Below, piece by piece: positions 7,610-17,271 of a stretch of DNA of 64,000 bases. How positions within the stretch are numbered: the stretch's first letter is position 1; each line of letters begins with the position of its first letter. Source of the stretch: Oceaniglobus indicus (GTDB taxonomy: Bacteria > Pseudomonadota > Alphaproteobacteria > Rhodobacterales > Rhodobacteraceae); contig NZ_NMZM01000006.1 in NCBI RefSeq assembly GCF_002751875.1, positions 124,001-188,000 of the forward strand, given 5' to 3'. The notes under the pieces were generated by a model, which was not told the DNA's origin, searched no databases, and worked only from the letters and a program-made list of their open reading frames with translations. Made by a program: the position numbers and the translations under genes.

Positions 7610-9996
7610 GGCTTGCCTCCGACCACGGCGCCGTCGTCGCTCCATCCGGGGGGATCCTCGGCGGCGGCGGCCAGTTCTTCGGCCAGCGCCTGGCGCGCGG
7701 CGCGGCGGGCGCGGGCCTCGGCCTCGAGGTCGACACCGAAGGCCAGAAGGTGCGCCGGCTTCTCGTCGGCGGGCGGCAGGATATCGAGCGCGGCGCGGCG
7801 TGCCGGTTCGCGGGCGAGATCACGCAGCAACGCGGGCAAGCCGGTGGCGAAAAGATACAGGGTATATCCGAACCCCGCCAACATGCCCTTGCGGCCCTGG
7901 CTGGCGGCACGGGTGCGGCGCCAGGCCTCGCTGTCGCCGAAGATTAGATAGGCGACCGCCTCGCGGGCCTTCATGTTCTGGTCGGCCTCCAGCAACAGAC
8001 CCAGAATCTGACCTTCCGCCGTGCTCTGGACCGATACGATACGGGCCGAAACCGGCACCTCAAGCTGTGGCGCCTCCGGGAAATCGGGTTGGAAGCAGAT
8101 CAGCTGGCCCTCCAGTTTCGACGACTGGATCGATCCGACATCACGCCCCAACAGGATCCGCACACCGCTGGTCGAGGCATCGAGCAGCTGCACGGGCAAG
8201 GTATCGCTGTCGTCGCCGGCCAGCCAAAGGGTGGCGGGCGTTTCGACATCGACCCGCGGCGAAGCACGGCGTTGCTGCTTTTCGGCCACCGCCCGATAGG
8301 CAAGGCTGACAAGGATGAAGTTGAAGATCGCCCAGCCGCCCACGACGCTGAGAACCGAATGGTCGCCCGGGAACGCGATCCAGCGGATCACGAAGGCGAT
8401 CAGCCCCGCCAGCATCGCCAGCCACATGATCGTCAGCGGCCAGTGGATCGGCGAGATGTAATCCTCGGCAAGGGTTTCGTCCTTGGCCGTCACGTTGAAC
8501 TTGGCGCTGCGCGGCGAAATCACCGTCTTGAACACCGCCTTGGCCAGATAGGGCGCCTGGGCGACCTCGTAGATTTCCGAGATCAGCGGCCATCGGGTGC
8601 GGGTATAAAGCGCGTTCTGCACCATGAAGGCGGCGGCGAGATAGCACATCATGTAGGCCATCACCTCGGGGAAGGTGGCCACGAAGATCTCGATCCCGAA
8701 GAACAGATAGACCAGCGGAACCAGCAGATAGGTCAGCCGGATCAGCGGAAACAGCCAGAAGCTCATGGAATTGAGATAGCACAGGCGTTGCGGCAGGCGC
8801 AGGCCACGGCGAAACAGCGGGTTCTTGATCAGCAGCATCTGCATCATGCCCGTGGCCCAGCGGCCGCGCTGTTCGATGAACGACGCAAAGGTTTCGGGTT
8901 GCAGCCCCGCGATCATCGCCCGGTCCAGATACAGGCTTTTCCAGCCGGCGGCGTGGATCTCCAGCGCGGTTTCCGCGTCTTCGGTGATGGTTTCGCCGGC
9001 AAAGCCACCCACGCTGTCCAGCGCGCGACGCCGCAGGACGGCGGCCGATCCGCAGAAGAACGCCCCACCCCACCGGTCAAGTCCGCGGTGCACGAAGGAA
9101 TAGAACATCTCGTTCTCGGGGGGGCATTTCGGCGACAGTTGCAGATTGCGCTGGATCGGGTCGGGGTTGATGAAGAAGTGCGGCGTCTGCACCAGGAACA
9201 GCTTGGGGTCCTGGTTGAAATATCCGACGGTGCGGGCCAGGAAATCGCGGCTGGGCACGTGGTCGGCATCGAAGACGACGACCAGATCGCCGTTCAGATC
9301 CTCGAGCGCGGCCGACATGTTGCCGGCCTTGGCATGTTCGTTGCGCGCCCGGGTCGAATATTTCACGCCCAGTTCGGCGCACAGCGCCTGAAGCTCGGCC
9401 CGCCGCTGCCTGGATTTCGCCGCCAGTTCGGGATCGGACGAATTGCACCGCTGATCGGTGCCGCCGTCATCGCACAACACCACGGTGCGCTTGGATCGCG
9501 GATAGATCATGTTGCGCGCCGCGGCCAGCGTCACGCTGAGCATCTCGACCGGCTCGTTGTAGGACGGGATCAGGATGTCGACCGTCGGCAGGTCTTCGGG
9601 CGAAACCTGCGCGGGAAACGGGCGTTCGGTGGGGTCTGCGACGATGAAGGCGTTCAGCAGGAAGACCAGGATCGAATAGGTCTCGACCGCCAGCAGCAGC
9701 ATCGCCACCGCAAACGACAGGGGCTGCGAGATATCGGGAATGGTTTCGGTGATCCGCCACACCCAATAGCGCATGACCAGCAAGGTGGCGACCGCCAGCA
9801 GGGCAAAGCGGGGCACGATCAGGTGGGCAAAGGGTTTGAGCAGCGCGATGATCGCAACCGCGACGATTCCAAGGAACGCCTGACCGGCGGTAGAGGTCGG
9901 AACGGTGATCAGCACGCCGATCGGAATTGCGATCAGCGTCCAGAGCAGCAGGATCGGAAAGTTGCCCGTCCTGTTCTTTTTGGCAAAGGCTTTCAT
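7606..9996 (-). CDS. bcsA: Cellulose synthase catalytic subunit BcsA with PilZ domain
   Basis: 796 aa. N-terminal membrane helices are followed by a GT2 domain with the D,D,D,QxxRW set: LCDDGGTDQ (about residue 175), FDADH (about 242), TITED (about 340) and QRGRW (about 378), plus FFCGSAAVLRR. More membrane helices follow, then a C-terminal PilZ domain with RASPR (RxxxR) and DASTSG (DxSxxG), the c-di-GMP-binding residues. The enzyme polymerises UDP-glucose and is activated by c-di-GMP. It is coupled to bcsB and lies 39 bp after the BcsN-like gene. The diguanylate cyclase and phosphodiesterase genes across the divergent promoter fit this regulation. Confidence 0.96.
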   Translation of the reverse strand: MKAFAKKNRTGNFPILLLWTLIAIPIGVLITVPTSTAGQAFLGIVAVAIIALLKPFAHLIVPRFALLAVATLLVMRYWVWRITETIPDISQPLSFAVAMLLLAVETYSILVFLLNAFIVADPTERPFPAQVSPEDLPTVDILIPSYNEPVEMLSVTLAAARNMIYPRSKRTVVLCDDGGTDQRCNSSDPELAAKSRQRRAELQALCAELGVKYSTRARNEHAKAGNMSAALEDLNGDLVVVFDADHVPSRDFLARTVGYFNQDPKLFLVQTPHFFINPDPIQRNLQLSPKCPPENEMFYSFVHRGLDRWGGAFFCGSAAVLRRRALDSVGGFAGETITEDAETALEIHAAGWKSLYLDRAMIAGLQPETFASFIEQRGRWATGMMQMLLIKNPLFRRGLRLPQRLCYLNSMSFWLFPLIRLTYLLVPLVYLFFGIEIFVATFPEVMAYMMCYLAAAFMVQNALYTRTRWPLISEIYEVAQAPYLAKAVFKTVISPRSAKFNVTAKDETLAEDYISPIHWPLTIMWLAMLAGLIAFVIRWIAFPGDHSVLSVVGGWAIFNFILVSLAYRAVAEKQQRRASPRVDVETPATLWLAGDDSDTLPVQLLDASTSGVRILLGRDVGSIQSSKLEGQLICFQPDFPEAPQLEVPVSARIVSVQSTAEGQILGLLLEADQNMKAREAVAYLIFGDSEAWRRTRAASQGRKGMLAGFGYTLYLFATGLPALLRDLAREPARRAALDILPPADEKPAHLLAFGVDLEAEARARRAARQALAEELAAAAEDPPGWSDDGAVVGGKP

Positions 9997-10035
9997 CCGG
10001 TGTCCGTCAAATTTGAACGTCGCGGCATGGCGCCA

Positions 10036-10680
10036 TCAAAGCGGCGCCGCCAGCGGCGAAAGGTTGCGGTTCCCGCCGGCGGCGGTGCCGCCCGCCGAGC
10101 GCGAAGAATAGGCGACCTGACCGTCGCGGATCGGAACAAGCGCATCGTCGATCGAGCCGTCGACACAGTTGCGCAGGAACATGTCATAGCTGCGGCCACC
10201 GCGATCGACGTTGCGGAACGCGAGAACACAGTTGGTCTGTGCGCCGCTGCGGTATTCCTGCCAGAAGAAATCGCCCTGCGAATCCTGCCCGCTGCGCAGG
10301 TTGCTGTTGTCGACGGTCCGGAACGGTTCCGGAATGCCGCCCACCCGTTCCACCAGCCCATCGAGGCTGAGCCCGCCGCGGCGCCCCTTCTGCGGGCTGA
10401 CCCACAGGAAGTTGTCGCCTTTCATCGCGGTCTCATTGGCCAGACCGATGATCTGTTCACCGCCGCCCGAGGCGTCACGTTGCAGCATCACAAGGGCACC
10501 CGGAGGGTTCACCCACATCTGGTTCATCCGTCCGCGCGAATACGTGGCATCGGACTTGGTGGCGCCGCCGAACGGCAACCCCGCCGGGACCACGTTGCAG
10601 GCCGTCACGGTCAGGGCAAGGATGACGACACCCTTGCGACACACCGATCGGACCACGGAAAAGGTCGTGGCACGCGTCAT
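10036..10680 (-). CDS. Cellulose-operon lipoprotein, BcsN-like
   Basis: 214 aa from an ATG with a GGGGGAG ribosome-binding site. It has a lipoprotein signal ending LALTVTAC, so Cys is the probable lipidated residue. The mature part includes NPPGALVMLQRD, QIIGLANETAMKGDNFLWV and YSRGRMNQMWV, resembling what I recall of rhizobial BcsN, a cellulose accessory protein. It is first in the minus-strand bcs operon. The BcsN assignment rests on context and loose motif memory; it could be an unrelated roseobacter lipoprotein. Confidence 0.6.
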   Translation of the reverse strand: MTRATTFSVVRSVCRKGVVILALTVTACNVVPAGLPFGGATKSDATYSRGRMNQMWVNPPGALVMLQRDASGGGEQIIGLANETAMKGDNFLWVSPQKGRRGGLSLDGLVERVGGIPEPFRTVDNSNLRSGQDSQGDFFWQEYRSGAQTNCVLAFRNVDRGGRSYDMFLRNCVDGSIDDALVPIRDGQVAYSSRSAGGTAAGGNRNLSPLAAPL

Positions 10681-11109
10681 AAAATCTCCCCCGTATCGCG
10701 ATACGGAATATTGTCCGGCCGGAAAATTTTGCCTCTGGTCTGCTCGTTGCGCCCGGGACCGGTTTTCCGGTTTCTGCGAAAGGCGCGACGCAAACATGCC
10801 AACCTTGGACCGCCTTTTCCAGCCTCTTCTTTTCGCTGACTGTGGATAAGTGATGTTTTTGCCGCTGTTGGCGCATCAGCCCCATTTCCCCCCCGCGCAG
10901 GCTGGTTCGATCACCCTTGGGTTGTAATTTCGGGCCCCTGCCCCGGTTTCGCCACATCCTGCCGCAATGTCGTCCAAAGATGCCCGGCTCTCGTCACGGG
11001 CCGATCCGAATCCGGTCACGTTCCCATGGTTAATGTTGCTTCAACAAAGACCGCCCCTGGCAGGCACTTCCGAAAGGGGATGGTCACAAAAGACGCAAAG
11101 GGGAATAGG
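10681..11109. other. Divergent intergenic region between the bcs operon and the diguanylate cyclase
   Basis: About 430 bp separating the minus-strand cellulose operon from the plus-strand GGDEF/EAL pair. It must hold both promoters. I found no riboswitch fold, no clear operator palindrome and no credible small gene. If the cyclase starts at the upstream ATG at 11026, the region shortens to 345 bp. Confidence 0.5.
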
Positions 11110-12015
11110 ATGTTCCGGACAGCCAGCACACAGAACGGCGCGAACATGCTGAACAGCATGGTCGAACGCTTGCGTGGCCTCGCGCTGTTCTCCGCCCCCA
11201 CGTCGCGGCATTTTCGCCTGATAATGGCTTTGGCAAGCCTTCTGGCGCTGCCGATGCTGACGGCGGTCGCGCTCAGCGTCATGGACATCCGCATCGCGGG
11301 CATCGACTCGGCGCGGTTCGCCCTGACGGCGGGCCTGGTCGGGTTCGGCTGGCTGATCGGCGCGCATCACGTGATGTCCGAAGATGTCCCTGCCGGCCCG
11401 GTCAACGAAGCCCCCCGCCTCAAGCGCGCCAACAGCGAGCTGGAGCGTGTCGTGTCGCAGATGAAAGCCGAAATGGCGCAATTGCAGGAACAGCGCACCG
11501 AGCTGGAGTTCCAGCTGACCATCGACCCGCTGACCGGCGTGCAGAACCGTCGTGGCCTTCATGCCGCCTTTGACGCCCATGGCACGGGCACCGTTCTGGC
11601 GCTGATCGACATCGACCATTTCAAGAAGATCAACGACACCCTGGGTCACGATGTCGGTGACCGTGTCCTGAAGGATTTCGCCTGCATGCTGCGCTCGCGT
11701 GTCGATGTCGACACCCCCGTGTATCGTGTCGGCGGCGAGGAATTCGTCATCCTGTTCCCCGCCAGCGATCTGGAAACCATCGCCGCCCGTCTGGACCGGT
11801 TCCGCATCGATCTGCAGGCCGACACCTTCACCCGGATCAGCGATCGCGCCCCGATTTCGTTCTCGGCCGGTCTGGCCCTGCACACCGATGCGAACCAGAC
11901 GTTCGACACCGTGTTCAAGCAGGCCGATGAACGCCTCTATGCCGCCAAGACCGCCGGACGGGCCCGCACCGTGCATGACGATGCCGCCGAAGAGGCCGCG
12001 GTGCTGGCCGCATGA
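11110..12015 (+). CDS. Membrane diguanylate cyclase (GGDEF domain)
   Basis: About 301 aa from the ATG preceded by a purine-rich AAAGGGGAATAGG; in-frame ATGs at 11026 and 11080 are alternatives. Two hydrophobic segments (LIMALASLLALPMLTAVAL; FALTAGLVGFGWLIGAHHV) are followed by a coiled coil (KRANSELERVVSQMKAEMAQLQEQ) and a GGDEF domain with DPLTGVQNRRG, DIDHFKKINDTLGHDVGD and the active-site signature GGEEF. I see no canonical RxxD inhibitory site before the signature. It should make c-di-GMP. It is coupled by ATGA to an EAL protein and is divergent from the PilZ-regulated cellulose operon, which is the obvious target. Confidence 0.92.
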   Translation: MFRTASTQNGANMLNSMVERLRGLALFSAPTSRHFRLIMALASLLALPMLTAVALSVMDIRIAGIDSARFALTAGLVGFGWLIGAHHVMSEDVPAGPVNEAPRLKRANSELERVVSQMKAEMAQLQEQRTELEFQLTIDPLTGVQNRRGLHAAFDAHGTGTVLALIDIDHFKKINDTLGHDVGDRVLKDFACMLRSRVDVDTPVYRVGGEEFVILFPASDLETIAARLDRFRIDLQADTFTRISDRAPISFSAGLALHTDANQTFDTVFKQADERLYAAKTAGRARTVHDDAAEEAAVLAA

Positions 12016-13427
12016 CCCGATTGGCGCCCTGCCCGCTTTCGCCAGCGATGGACCGGGATCCGGCGGCAACGCCGGATCCCTTGGCCGATCTTCCCGACCA
12101 CCACGGCTTTGCGCAACGTCTGTCGCTGGCGCTTGCGACCGGCGCCGATACGGTCGCGGTGCTGAACGTGCGGATCGACGGCTTTCGGAGCATCGAAATC
12201 CTGCTGGGCCGGGATGGCGCCGACGGGTTTCTGCACGGGCTGGCGGCGCGGCTGGCGCAGGTGATCGGAACACGCGGCATGCTGGCACGCGGATCCGGGG
12301 CGTCGTTCCTGATTCGGCTGGACCAGTCGGCGAAAGGCACCGCCGACCTGCTGGCACAGGACATCCGTGCCGCCCTGCGCCACCCCATCGCGACCTGCGC
12401 GGGATCGGCCCATGCCACGGCCAGCATCGGGATCGCGCGTGCCGCCCCTGGCCGCGGCGACGACAGGCCGGTGGCAGAAACCCTGATCCGCCAGGCCGCC
12501 ATCGCCGCGGTCGCGGCGCGAACGGCCGGCGGCAACCGGCGGGTCCGCCACACCCCCGCCATGGACGCCCACCTGACCCGCCAGAGCACCATCGTCCAGG
12601 CGTTGCGACAGGGCCTTGGCAACGGCGAATTCACGCTGGCCTTCCAGCCCAAGTTCGCGCTTCCGAACGACTCGGACCCCGACACCGAAGACGCCTTCCG
12701 ATTGATCGGCACCGAGGCGCTGCTGCGCTGGTGTTCGCCCGAACTGGGGCGGGTCGGGCCGGCAGAATTCATTCCGATCGCGGAAAAGACCGGCATGATC
12801 GGCGATATCGACGATTACGTGATGCGGGCCTTCGCCCGCCAGCTGGGCCGGTGGCACGCCGCCGGCCACACCGTCCCGGCCAGCATCAACCTGTCGCCGC
12901 ACAGCTTCGAGGACGAGGCGATGGCGTCACGGCTGCTGGGCCTGCTCGAACGGGAAAGGGTCGCGGCGACCGCCGTGACGGTCGAGATCACCGAAACCGC
13001 ATTGCTGGCGATGTCGCGGCACACGATTGCGAACTTCGAGCGGCTGAAGGCCGCGGGTGTCGAAATCTCGGTCGATGACTTCGGCACCGGGTATTCATCG
13101 CTCGGCTATCTTCGCAACAGCACCGTGTCGGAGATCAAGATCGACCGCAGTCTTGTCCTGCCCCTGCCCTGCGCGCTGAGCGACCAGGCAACACCTGATG
13201 TGGCAGGGTCCGAGGCGATCCTGCGTGCGATCCTGACGCTGGGGCGGGCGCTGGGCCTGCGGGTGGTGGCGGAAGGCGTGGAGACGCGGGAACAGATGAC
13301 GTGGCTGCGCCGCGAAGGGTGTCGGACCATCCAGGGCTTTCTGGCCGGACGCGCCGTCGCGCCCGAGCTTTTCGAGCGGTTGCACCTGTCACACCGGCCC
13401 GGCTCTCAGCCCAGCCAGGTGGCGTAA
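12012..13427 (+). CDS. c-di-GMP phosphodiesterase (EAL) with degenerate GGDEF domain
   Basis: 471 aa. The N-terminal half resembles a GGDEF domain (FAQRLSLAL, VLNVRIDGFRSIEILLG), but GSGASF stands where the signature should be, so it is probably not catalytic. The EAL domain (about residues 195-465) looks intact: TEALLRW, INLSPHSF, EITETALL, VDDFGTGYSSL, IKIDRSLV, VAEGVETREQ and IQGFLAGRAV. It should hydrolyse c-di-GMP. Its start overlaps the diguanylate cyclase stop, so synthesis and breakdown are made from one transcript. Its 3' end overlaps the convergent lyxose isomerase gene by 22 bp. Confidence 0.93.
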   Translation: MTRLAPCPLSPAMDRDPAATPDPLADLPDHHGFAQRLSLALATGADTVAVLNVRIDGFRSIEILLGRDGADGFLHGLAARLAQVIGTRGMLARGSGASFLIRLDQSAKGTADLLAQDIRAALRHPIATCAGSAHATASIGIARAAPGRGDDRPVAETLIRQAAIAAVAARTAGGNRRVRHTPAMDAHLTRQSTIVQALRQGLGNGEFTLAFQPKFALPNDSDPDTEDAFRLIGTEALLRWCSPELGRVGPAEFIPIAEKTGMIGDIDDYVMRAFARQLGRWHAAGHTVPASINLSPHSFEDEAMASRLLGLLERERVAATAVTVEITETALLAMSRHTIANFERLKAAGVEISVDDFGTGYSSLGYLRNSTVSEIKIDRSLVLPLPCALSDQATPDVAGSEAILRAILTLGRALGLRVVAEGVETREQMTWLRREGCRTIQGFLAGRAVAPELFERLHLSHRPGSQPSQVA

Positions 13428-14092
13428 TCGCTCACCAGAAGGTGGCGCGGCGCTTCGTCCTCGTCAATCTCGGCGAAGCGGCCGATGGGGTCGCGGAAGA
13501 CGTTGTCGGTTTCGTCGTCGTTCACGGTCGAAACCTCACCGATCAGCACCGTACCGCCCTCGCCCCAGAACGCGTGCCAGTCACCGGGGCGCAGGGTCAC
13601 GCTCTGCCCGGGCGCAAGGCGCAGTTGCTCTCCCGGCGCGAAGGGGCGCGCGACCCCGTCGCACATCACCGTGCCGCCTGACGTCGCGCTGAATCGGCCG
13701 TCACCGTCCGAGCCGAACAGTTCGACCACCAACGTCGCCCCGCCACGGTTTATGATATCCTCGGCCTTGATGACGTGGGTGTGCATCGGGCTGACCTGCC
13801 GTTCGGCGGAAATCAGCAGCTTTTCGGCATAACACATGCCGCCGCCCCGTTGCAGATCGCCCAGCAGGCCGTTGCGCAGCGTGAACAGGAACAGCCCCAT
13901 CGCATCATAATCCCCGCGACCGTAATCGGTGATGTCCCAGCCGCACCGCGAATCGATGACATGGCGCGCGACGTCCCGGTTCGCGCGGAATTCATCCACC
14001 GACCAATAGGCGAACGGCGGCAGGGTGAAACCATGGGATTTGATCAGCGCATCGGCGTCGGCCATGATTCGGTTGATGTCGGATCGTTTCAC
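13406..14092 (-). CDS. D-lyxose ketol-isomerase (cupin)
   Basis: 228 aa, the usual length of this cupin family. It has MKRSDIN at the N-terminus, GFTLPPFAYWS, a metal site HTHVIKAEDIINRGG (His, His, Lys, Glu) and a second half-site PGDWHAFWGEGG. These match bacterial D-lyxose isomerases that interconvert D-lyxose and D-xylulose with a divalent metal. The gene stands alone; the next minus-strand gene upstream is a tRNA. Substrate in this organism is inferred from family likeness. Confidence 0.8.
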   Translation of the reverse strand: MKRSDINRIMADADALIKSHGFTLPPFAYWSVDEFRANRDVARHVIDSRCGWDITDYGRGDYDAMGLFLFTLRNGLLGDLQRGGGMCYAEKLLISAERQVSPMHTHVIKAEDIINRGGATLVVELFGSDGDGRFSATSGGTVMCDGVARPFAPGEQLRLAPGQSVTLRPGDWHAFWGEGGTVLIGEVSTVNDDETDNVFRDPIGRFAEIDEDEAPRHLLVSDYATWLG

Positions 14093-14253
14093 GTGCGCCC
14101 CTTCGCCCTGGATTTCGCGCGCATCCTAGGCGCGGGCGCAAGCCACCGCAATCCGTGCGAACCAATGGTCGAGGTCTCAGCGAGCCGATCGGTCGCGGCC
14201 CCACGTTCGGGCGCGCTCGCCAGACGCTTGGCACGGCATCGCATGATTGAAAG

Positions 14254-14329
14254 TGGTGAGCCCGTCGGGGGTCGAACCCGAGACCTACTGATTAAAAGTC
14301 AGTTGCTCTACCAACTGAGCTACAGGCCC
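14254..14329 (-). tRNA. tRNA-Lys (anticodon UUU)
   Basis: A 76-nt cloverleaf on the minus strand beginning GGGCCTGTAGCTCAG and ending GGGCTCACCA, with encoded CCA. The anticodon arm reads GACTTTTAATC, giving anticodon UUU. The D-loop TTGGTAGAGC and T-loop GGGTTCGACCC are standard. The acceptor stem has two G-U pairs. Confidence 0.97.
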
Positions 14330-14435
14330 ACTGGGCGCTGACCTATCCGCCCTGTTTTTCGACGTCAAGCAGAAAACCGGCGCAAATCATGACACTCTCT
14401 TTCCACAGTGCCGGTGACACGATATAGGGCGCGTC

Positions 14436-15275
14436 ATGCAGGATACCCGCGTCACCCCCAACCTCGAGTTCATGAAGTTCCATGGGCTTGGCAACGACTT
14501 TGTCGTCATCGACCGGCGCGATGGCCAAGCGGCCATGACGGCCGCGCTGGCGCGCGCCATCGGCGACCGGCATCGCGGCGTCGGCTTCGACCAACTGGCC
14601 GAAATCGACAGCGACGACACCGCCGACCTGCGGCTGACGTTCTGGAACGCCGACGGATCGACTGCCGGTGCCTGCGGCAACGCCACCCGCTGCATCGCGC
14701 GACACGAGATGACGCGCACGGGCGCCACGGAGCTGACCCTGCGCACCGAACGCGGCCTGTTGCAGGCCCGCGATGCGGGGGGCGGTTTGACGGCGGTGAA
14801 CATGGGCGCGCCGCTGACCGACTGGCGCGATGTGCCGCTGGCCCAAGCCGTGGATACGCTGGCCTTGCCCATCGACGGTGCCCCCGTTGCCACCGGAATG
14901 GGCAACCCTCATTGCACGTTCTTCGTCGATGACGCCGAAGCGGTGGACCTTCCCGCCTTCGGGCCGGCAATGGAACATCACCCCCTGTTCCCCGAACGCA
15001 CGAACGTCCAGGTGGCCCATGTCATCGCACCGGATCACCTTCGGATGCGGGTTTGGGAGCGCGGCGCGGGCCTGACCCTGGCATCGGGGTCGTCGTCCTG
15101 TGCGGTGGCGGTGGCGGCGGCGCGGCGCGGCCTGACCGGGCGGCGCGTGCGGATCGACCTTGATGGCGGGCCGATCGATATCGACTGGCGTGACGACGGG
15201 GTCTGGATGACCGGCCCGACGGCCCATGTGTTCACCGGTCACTTCACGCCAGCGTTTCTGGAGACCGCAGGATGA
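14436..15275 (+). CDS. dapF: Diaminopimelate epimerase
   Basis: 279 aa. It converts LL- to meso-diaminopimelate for lysine and peptidoglycan synthesis. [15 protein letters not shown] is the family opening; the two catalytic cysteines lie in ACGNATRC and [20 protein letters not shown] is the other conserved patch. The second active-site loop reads GSSSCA rather than the common GSGACA. The start at 14436 adds 12 residues before MKFHGLG; the later ATG at 14472 is possible. mtaB follows with an ATGA overlap. Confidence 0.96.
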   Translation: MQDTRVTPNLEFMKFHGLGNDFVVIDRRDGQAAMTAALARAIGDRHRGVGFDQLAEIDSDDTADLRLTFWNADGSTAGACGNATRCIARHEMTRTGATELTLRTERGLLQARDAGGGLTAVNMGAPLTDWRDVPLAQAVDTLALPIDGAPVATGMGNPHCTFFVDDAEAVDLPAFGPAMEHHPLFPERTNVQVAHVIAPDHLRMRVWERGAGLTLASGSSSCAVAVAAARRGLTGRRVRIDLDGGPIDIDWRDDGVWMTGPTAHVFTGHFTPAFLETAG

Positions 15276-16537
15276 ACGCGCCATTCACGAAAAAGCCGCC
15301 GGTGTTCAGCACCCATGGGTGCCGCCTGAACACCTATGAAACCGAAGCCATGCGCGACCTGGCGCACCGGGCCGGCGTGGAAAACACCGTGGTGGTCAAC
15401 ACCTGCGCCGTCACCGCCGAGGCGGTGCGCAAGGCCCGTCAGGACATCCGCAAGCTGCGCCGTGCCCATCCCGGTGCCACGTTGATCGTGACCGGCTGCG
15501 CCGCCCAGACCGAACCCGAGACATTCGCCGCTATGCCCGAAGTCGACCGCGTCATCGGCAACACCGAAAAGATGCAGGCCGGCACCTGGGCCAACCCCGG
15601 CACCGAGGCCGTGCAGGTCGACGACATCATGTCGGTTACCGAAACCGCCGGCCACCTGATCGATGGGTTCGGCACGCGCAGCCGCGCCTATGTGCAGGTG
15701 CAGAACGGCTGTGATCACCGCTGCACCTTCTGCATCATCCCCTATGGCCGGGGCAATTCGCGCAGCGTGCCCGCCGGTGTCGTGGTCGATCAGATCAGGC
15801 GCCTGGTGCAGCGCGGCTATAACGAAATCGTGCTGACCGGGGTCGATCTGACCAGTTGGGGCGCCGATCTGCCCGGCACGCCGCGTCTCGGCAACCTGGT
15901 GATGCGGATCCTGAAACTGGTGCCGGACCTGCCGCGCCTGCGGATCTCGTCGATCGACAGCATCGAGGTGGACGACGACCTGATGGAGGCCATCGCGACG
16001 CAACCGCGCCTGATGCCGCATCTGCACCTGTCCCTGCAACACGGCCACGACCTGATCCTGAAGCGGATGAAGCGGCGCCACCTGCGCGACGACGCCATCC
16101 GGTTCTGCGACGAAGCCCGCCGCCTGCGCCCCGACATGGTGTTCGGCGCCGACATCATCGCCGGCTTCCCGACCGAAACCGACGAGCACTTCCAGGGCTC
16201 GCTGGACCTGGTCGAGGCGTGCGGACTGACCTGGCTGCACGTCTTCCCCTATTCCGCGCGCCAGGGCACCCCGGCGGCACGGATGCCGGCGGTGGACGGC
16301 GCGACGATCAAGGATCGCGCCGCCCGTCTGCGCGCCGCCGGCGCAGCGCGGGTCGATGCGCATCTTGCCGCACAGATCGGCACGACTCATCCCGTGCTGA
16401 TGGAAAACACCCGCATGGGACGGACGCCGCAATTCACCGAGGTGGATTTCACCACCGACCAGCCCGAGGGTGCGGTGGTGCAGGCGCGGATCACCGGCCG
16501 CAACGAAACCCGCCTGATCGCCGCGCCAATCGACTGA
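15272..16537 (+). CDS. mtaB: tRNA t6A37 methylthiotransferase MtaB
   Basis: 421 aa radical-SAM enzyme that adds a methylthio group to t6A at position 37 of tRNA. The UPF0004 domain has three cysteines ([25 protein letters not shown]). The radical-SAM cluster motif is [17 protein letters not shown], followed by TGVDLTSWG and LSLQHGHD. The C-terminal region is the TRAM-like end. It is coupled to dapF, an arrangement common in alphaproteobacteria. The substrate tRNA class is known for the family; the window also holds a nearby tRNA-Lys, which may be coincidence. Confidence 0.95.
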   Translation: MNAPFTKKPPVFSTHGCRLNTYETEAMRDLAHRAGVENTVVVNTCAVTAEAVRKARQDIRKLRRAHPGATLIVTGCAAQTEPETFAAMPEVDRVIGNTEKMQAGTWANPGTEAVQVDDIMSVTETAGHLIDGFGTRSRAYVQVQNGCDHRCTFCIIPYGRGNSRSVPAGVVVDQIRRLVQRGYNEIVLTGVDLTSWGADLPGTPRLGNLVMRILKLVPDLPRLRISSIDSIEVDDDLMEAIATQPRLMPHLHLSLQHGHDLILKRMKRRHLRDDAIRFCDEARRLRPDMVFGADIIAGFPTETDEHFQGSLDLVEACGLTWLHVFPYSARQGTPAARMPAVDGATIKDRAARLRAAGAARVDAHLAAQIGTTHPVLMENTRMGRTPQFTEVDFTTDQPEGAVVQARITGRNETRLIAAPID

Positions 16538-16602
16538 TCGCGCGATCGCTTTGCGGACCGCCGACCGCTTGCCCGACACCAGACCGCCGCAGGACCGCAA
16601 CC

Positions 16603-17235
16603 ATGCACCCGAACCCGATCTTTCGCACCACGCCCGAAACGCAGAGCCTGGCCTTTGCGCGCGAGCGGGGGTTCGGCACGCTGGCCCTGAACGACGCGAA
16701 CGGGCCGCTTCTGGCGCATGTTCCGTTCCTGATCGACGATACCGGGACCACCGCCGATCTGCACCTCGTCCGCTCGAACCCGATCCTGCGTGCGCTGGAG
16801 GCTCCGCAACCGGCGGTGATCGCGGTGCAGGGCCCGGATGGCTATGTCTCGCCCGACTGGTATGGTGTGGCCGACCAGGTGCCGACGTGGAACTATGTCG
16901 CCGTGCACCTGCGTGGCACGCTGCACCGCCTGCCCGACGGCGATCTGCGCGACATGCTGGACCGGCAATCGGCGCATTTCGAAACGATGCTGTCGCCCAA
17001 GGCGCCGTGGACATCCGCCAAGATGTCGCCCGGCACGATGGCGCGGATGATGCGTACCATCGTGCCCTGCCGCCTTGCCATCGCCAGCATCGACAGCACC
17101 TGGAAGCTGGGCCAGAACAAGACGGAATCAGCCCGCCGCGCCGCCGCCGCACGGATGCAGGCACACGGCATCGGCCAGGACACGCCCCTGTTGGCGGCGC
17201 TGATGGACAGACCCGGTGCAAGCGACGTAACCTGA
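16603..17235 (+). CDS. PaiB-like FMN-binding protein
   Basis: 210 aa from an ATG preceded by AGGACC. The frame stays open far upstream through mtaB, but protein-like sequence begins only here. Features are GFGTLALND, LLAHVPFLI, GPDGYVSPDWYG, VPTWNYVAVHLRG, and MMRTIVPCRLAI with a late WKLGQNK. These fit the PaiB / FMN-binding negative transcriptional regulator family, a split-barrel flavoprotein fold. The actual function of most members is unknown and DNA binding is not evident. It is followed 36 bp later by a GST gene. Confidence 0.85.
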   Translation: MHPNPIFRTTPETQSLAFARERGFGTLALNDANGPLLAHVPFLIDDTGTTADLHLVRSNPILRALEAPQPAVIAVQGPDGYVSPDWYGVADQVPTWNYVAVHLRGTLHRLPDGDLRDMLDRQSAHFETMLSPKAPWTSAKMSPGTMARMMRTIVPCRLAIASIDSTWKLGQNKTESARRAAAARMQAHGIGQDTPLLAALMDRPGASDVT

Positions 17236-17271
17236 AGCGCGACACGCCGTCGCCCAATGCCGGAGACCCCC

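Noticed and set aside
8089-10839. A very long open frame (about 916 codons) on the plus strand across bcsA and bcsN
   Set aside because: It is antisense to bcsA, which has all catalytic motifs. Its composition is His/Arg/Gln/Gly-rich without any domain, the usual mirror of a high-GC gene.
10681-11109. c-di-GMP riboswitch before the cyclase or bcs genes
   Set aside because: No GEMM-type fold or conserved core was recognised in the gap.
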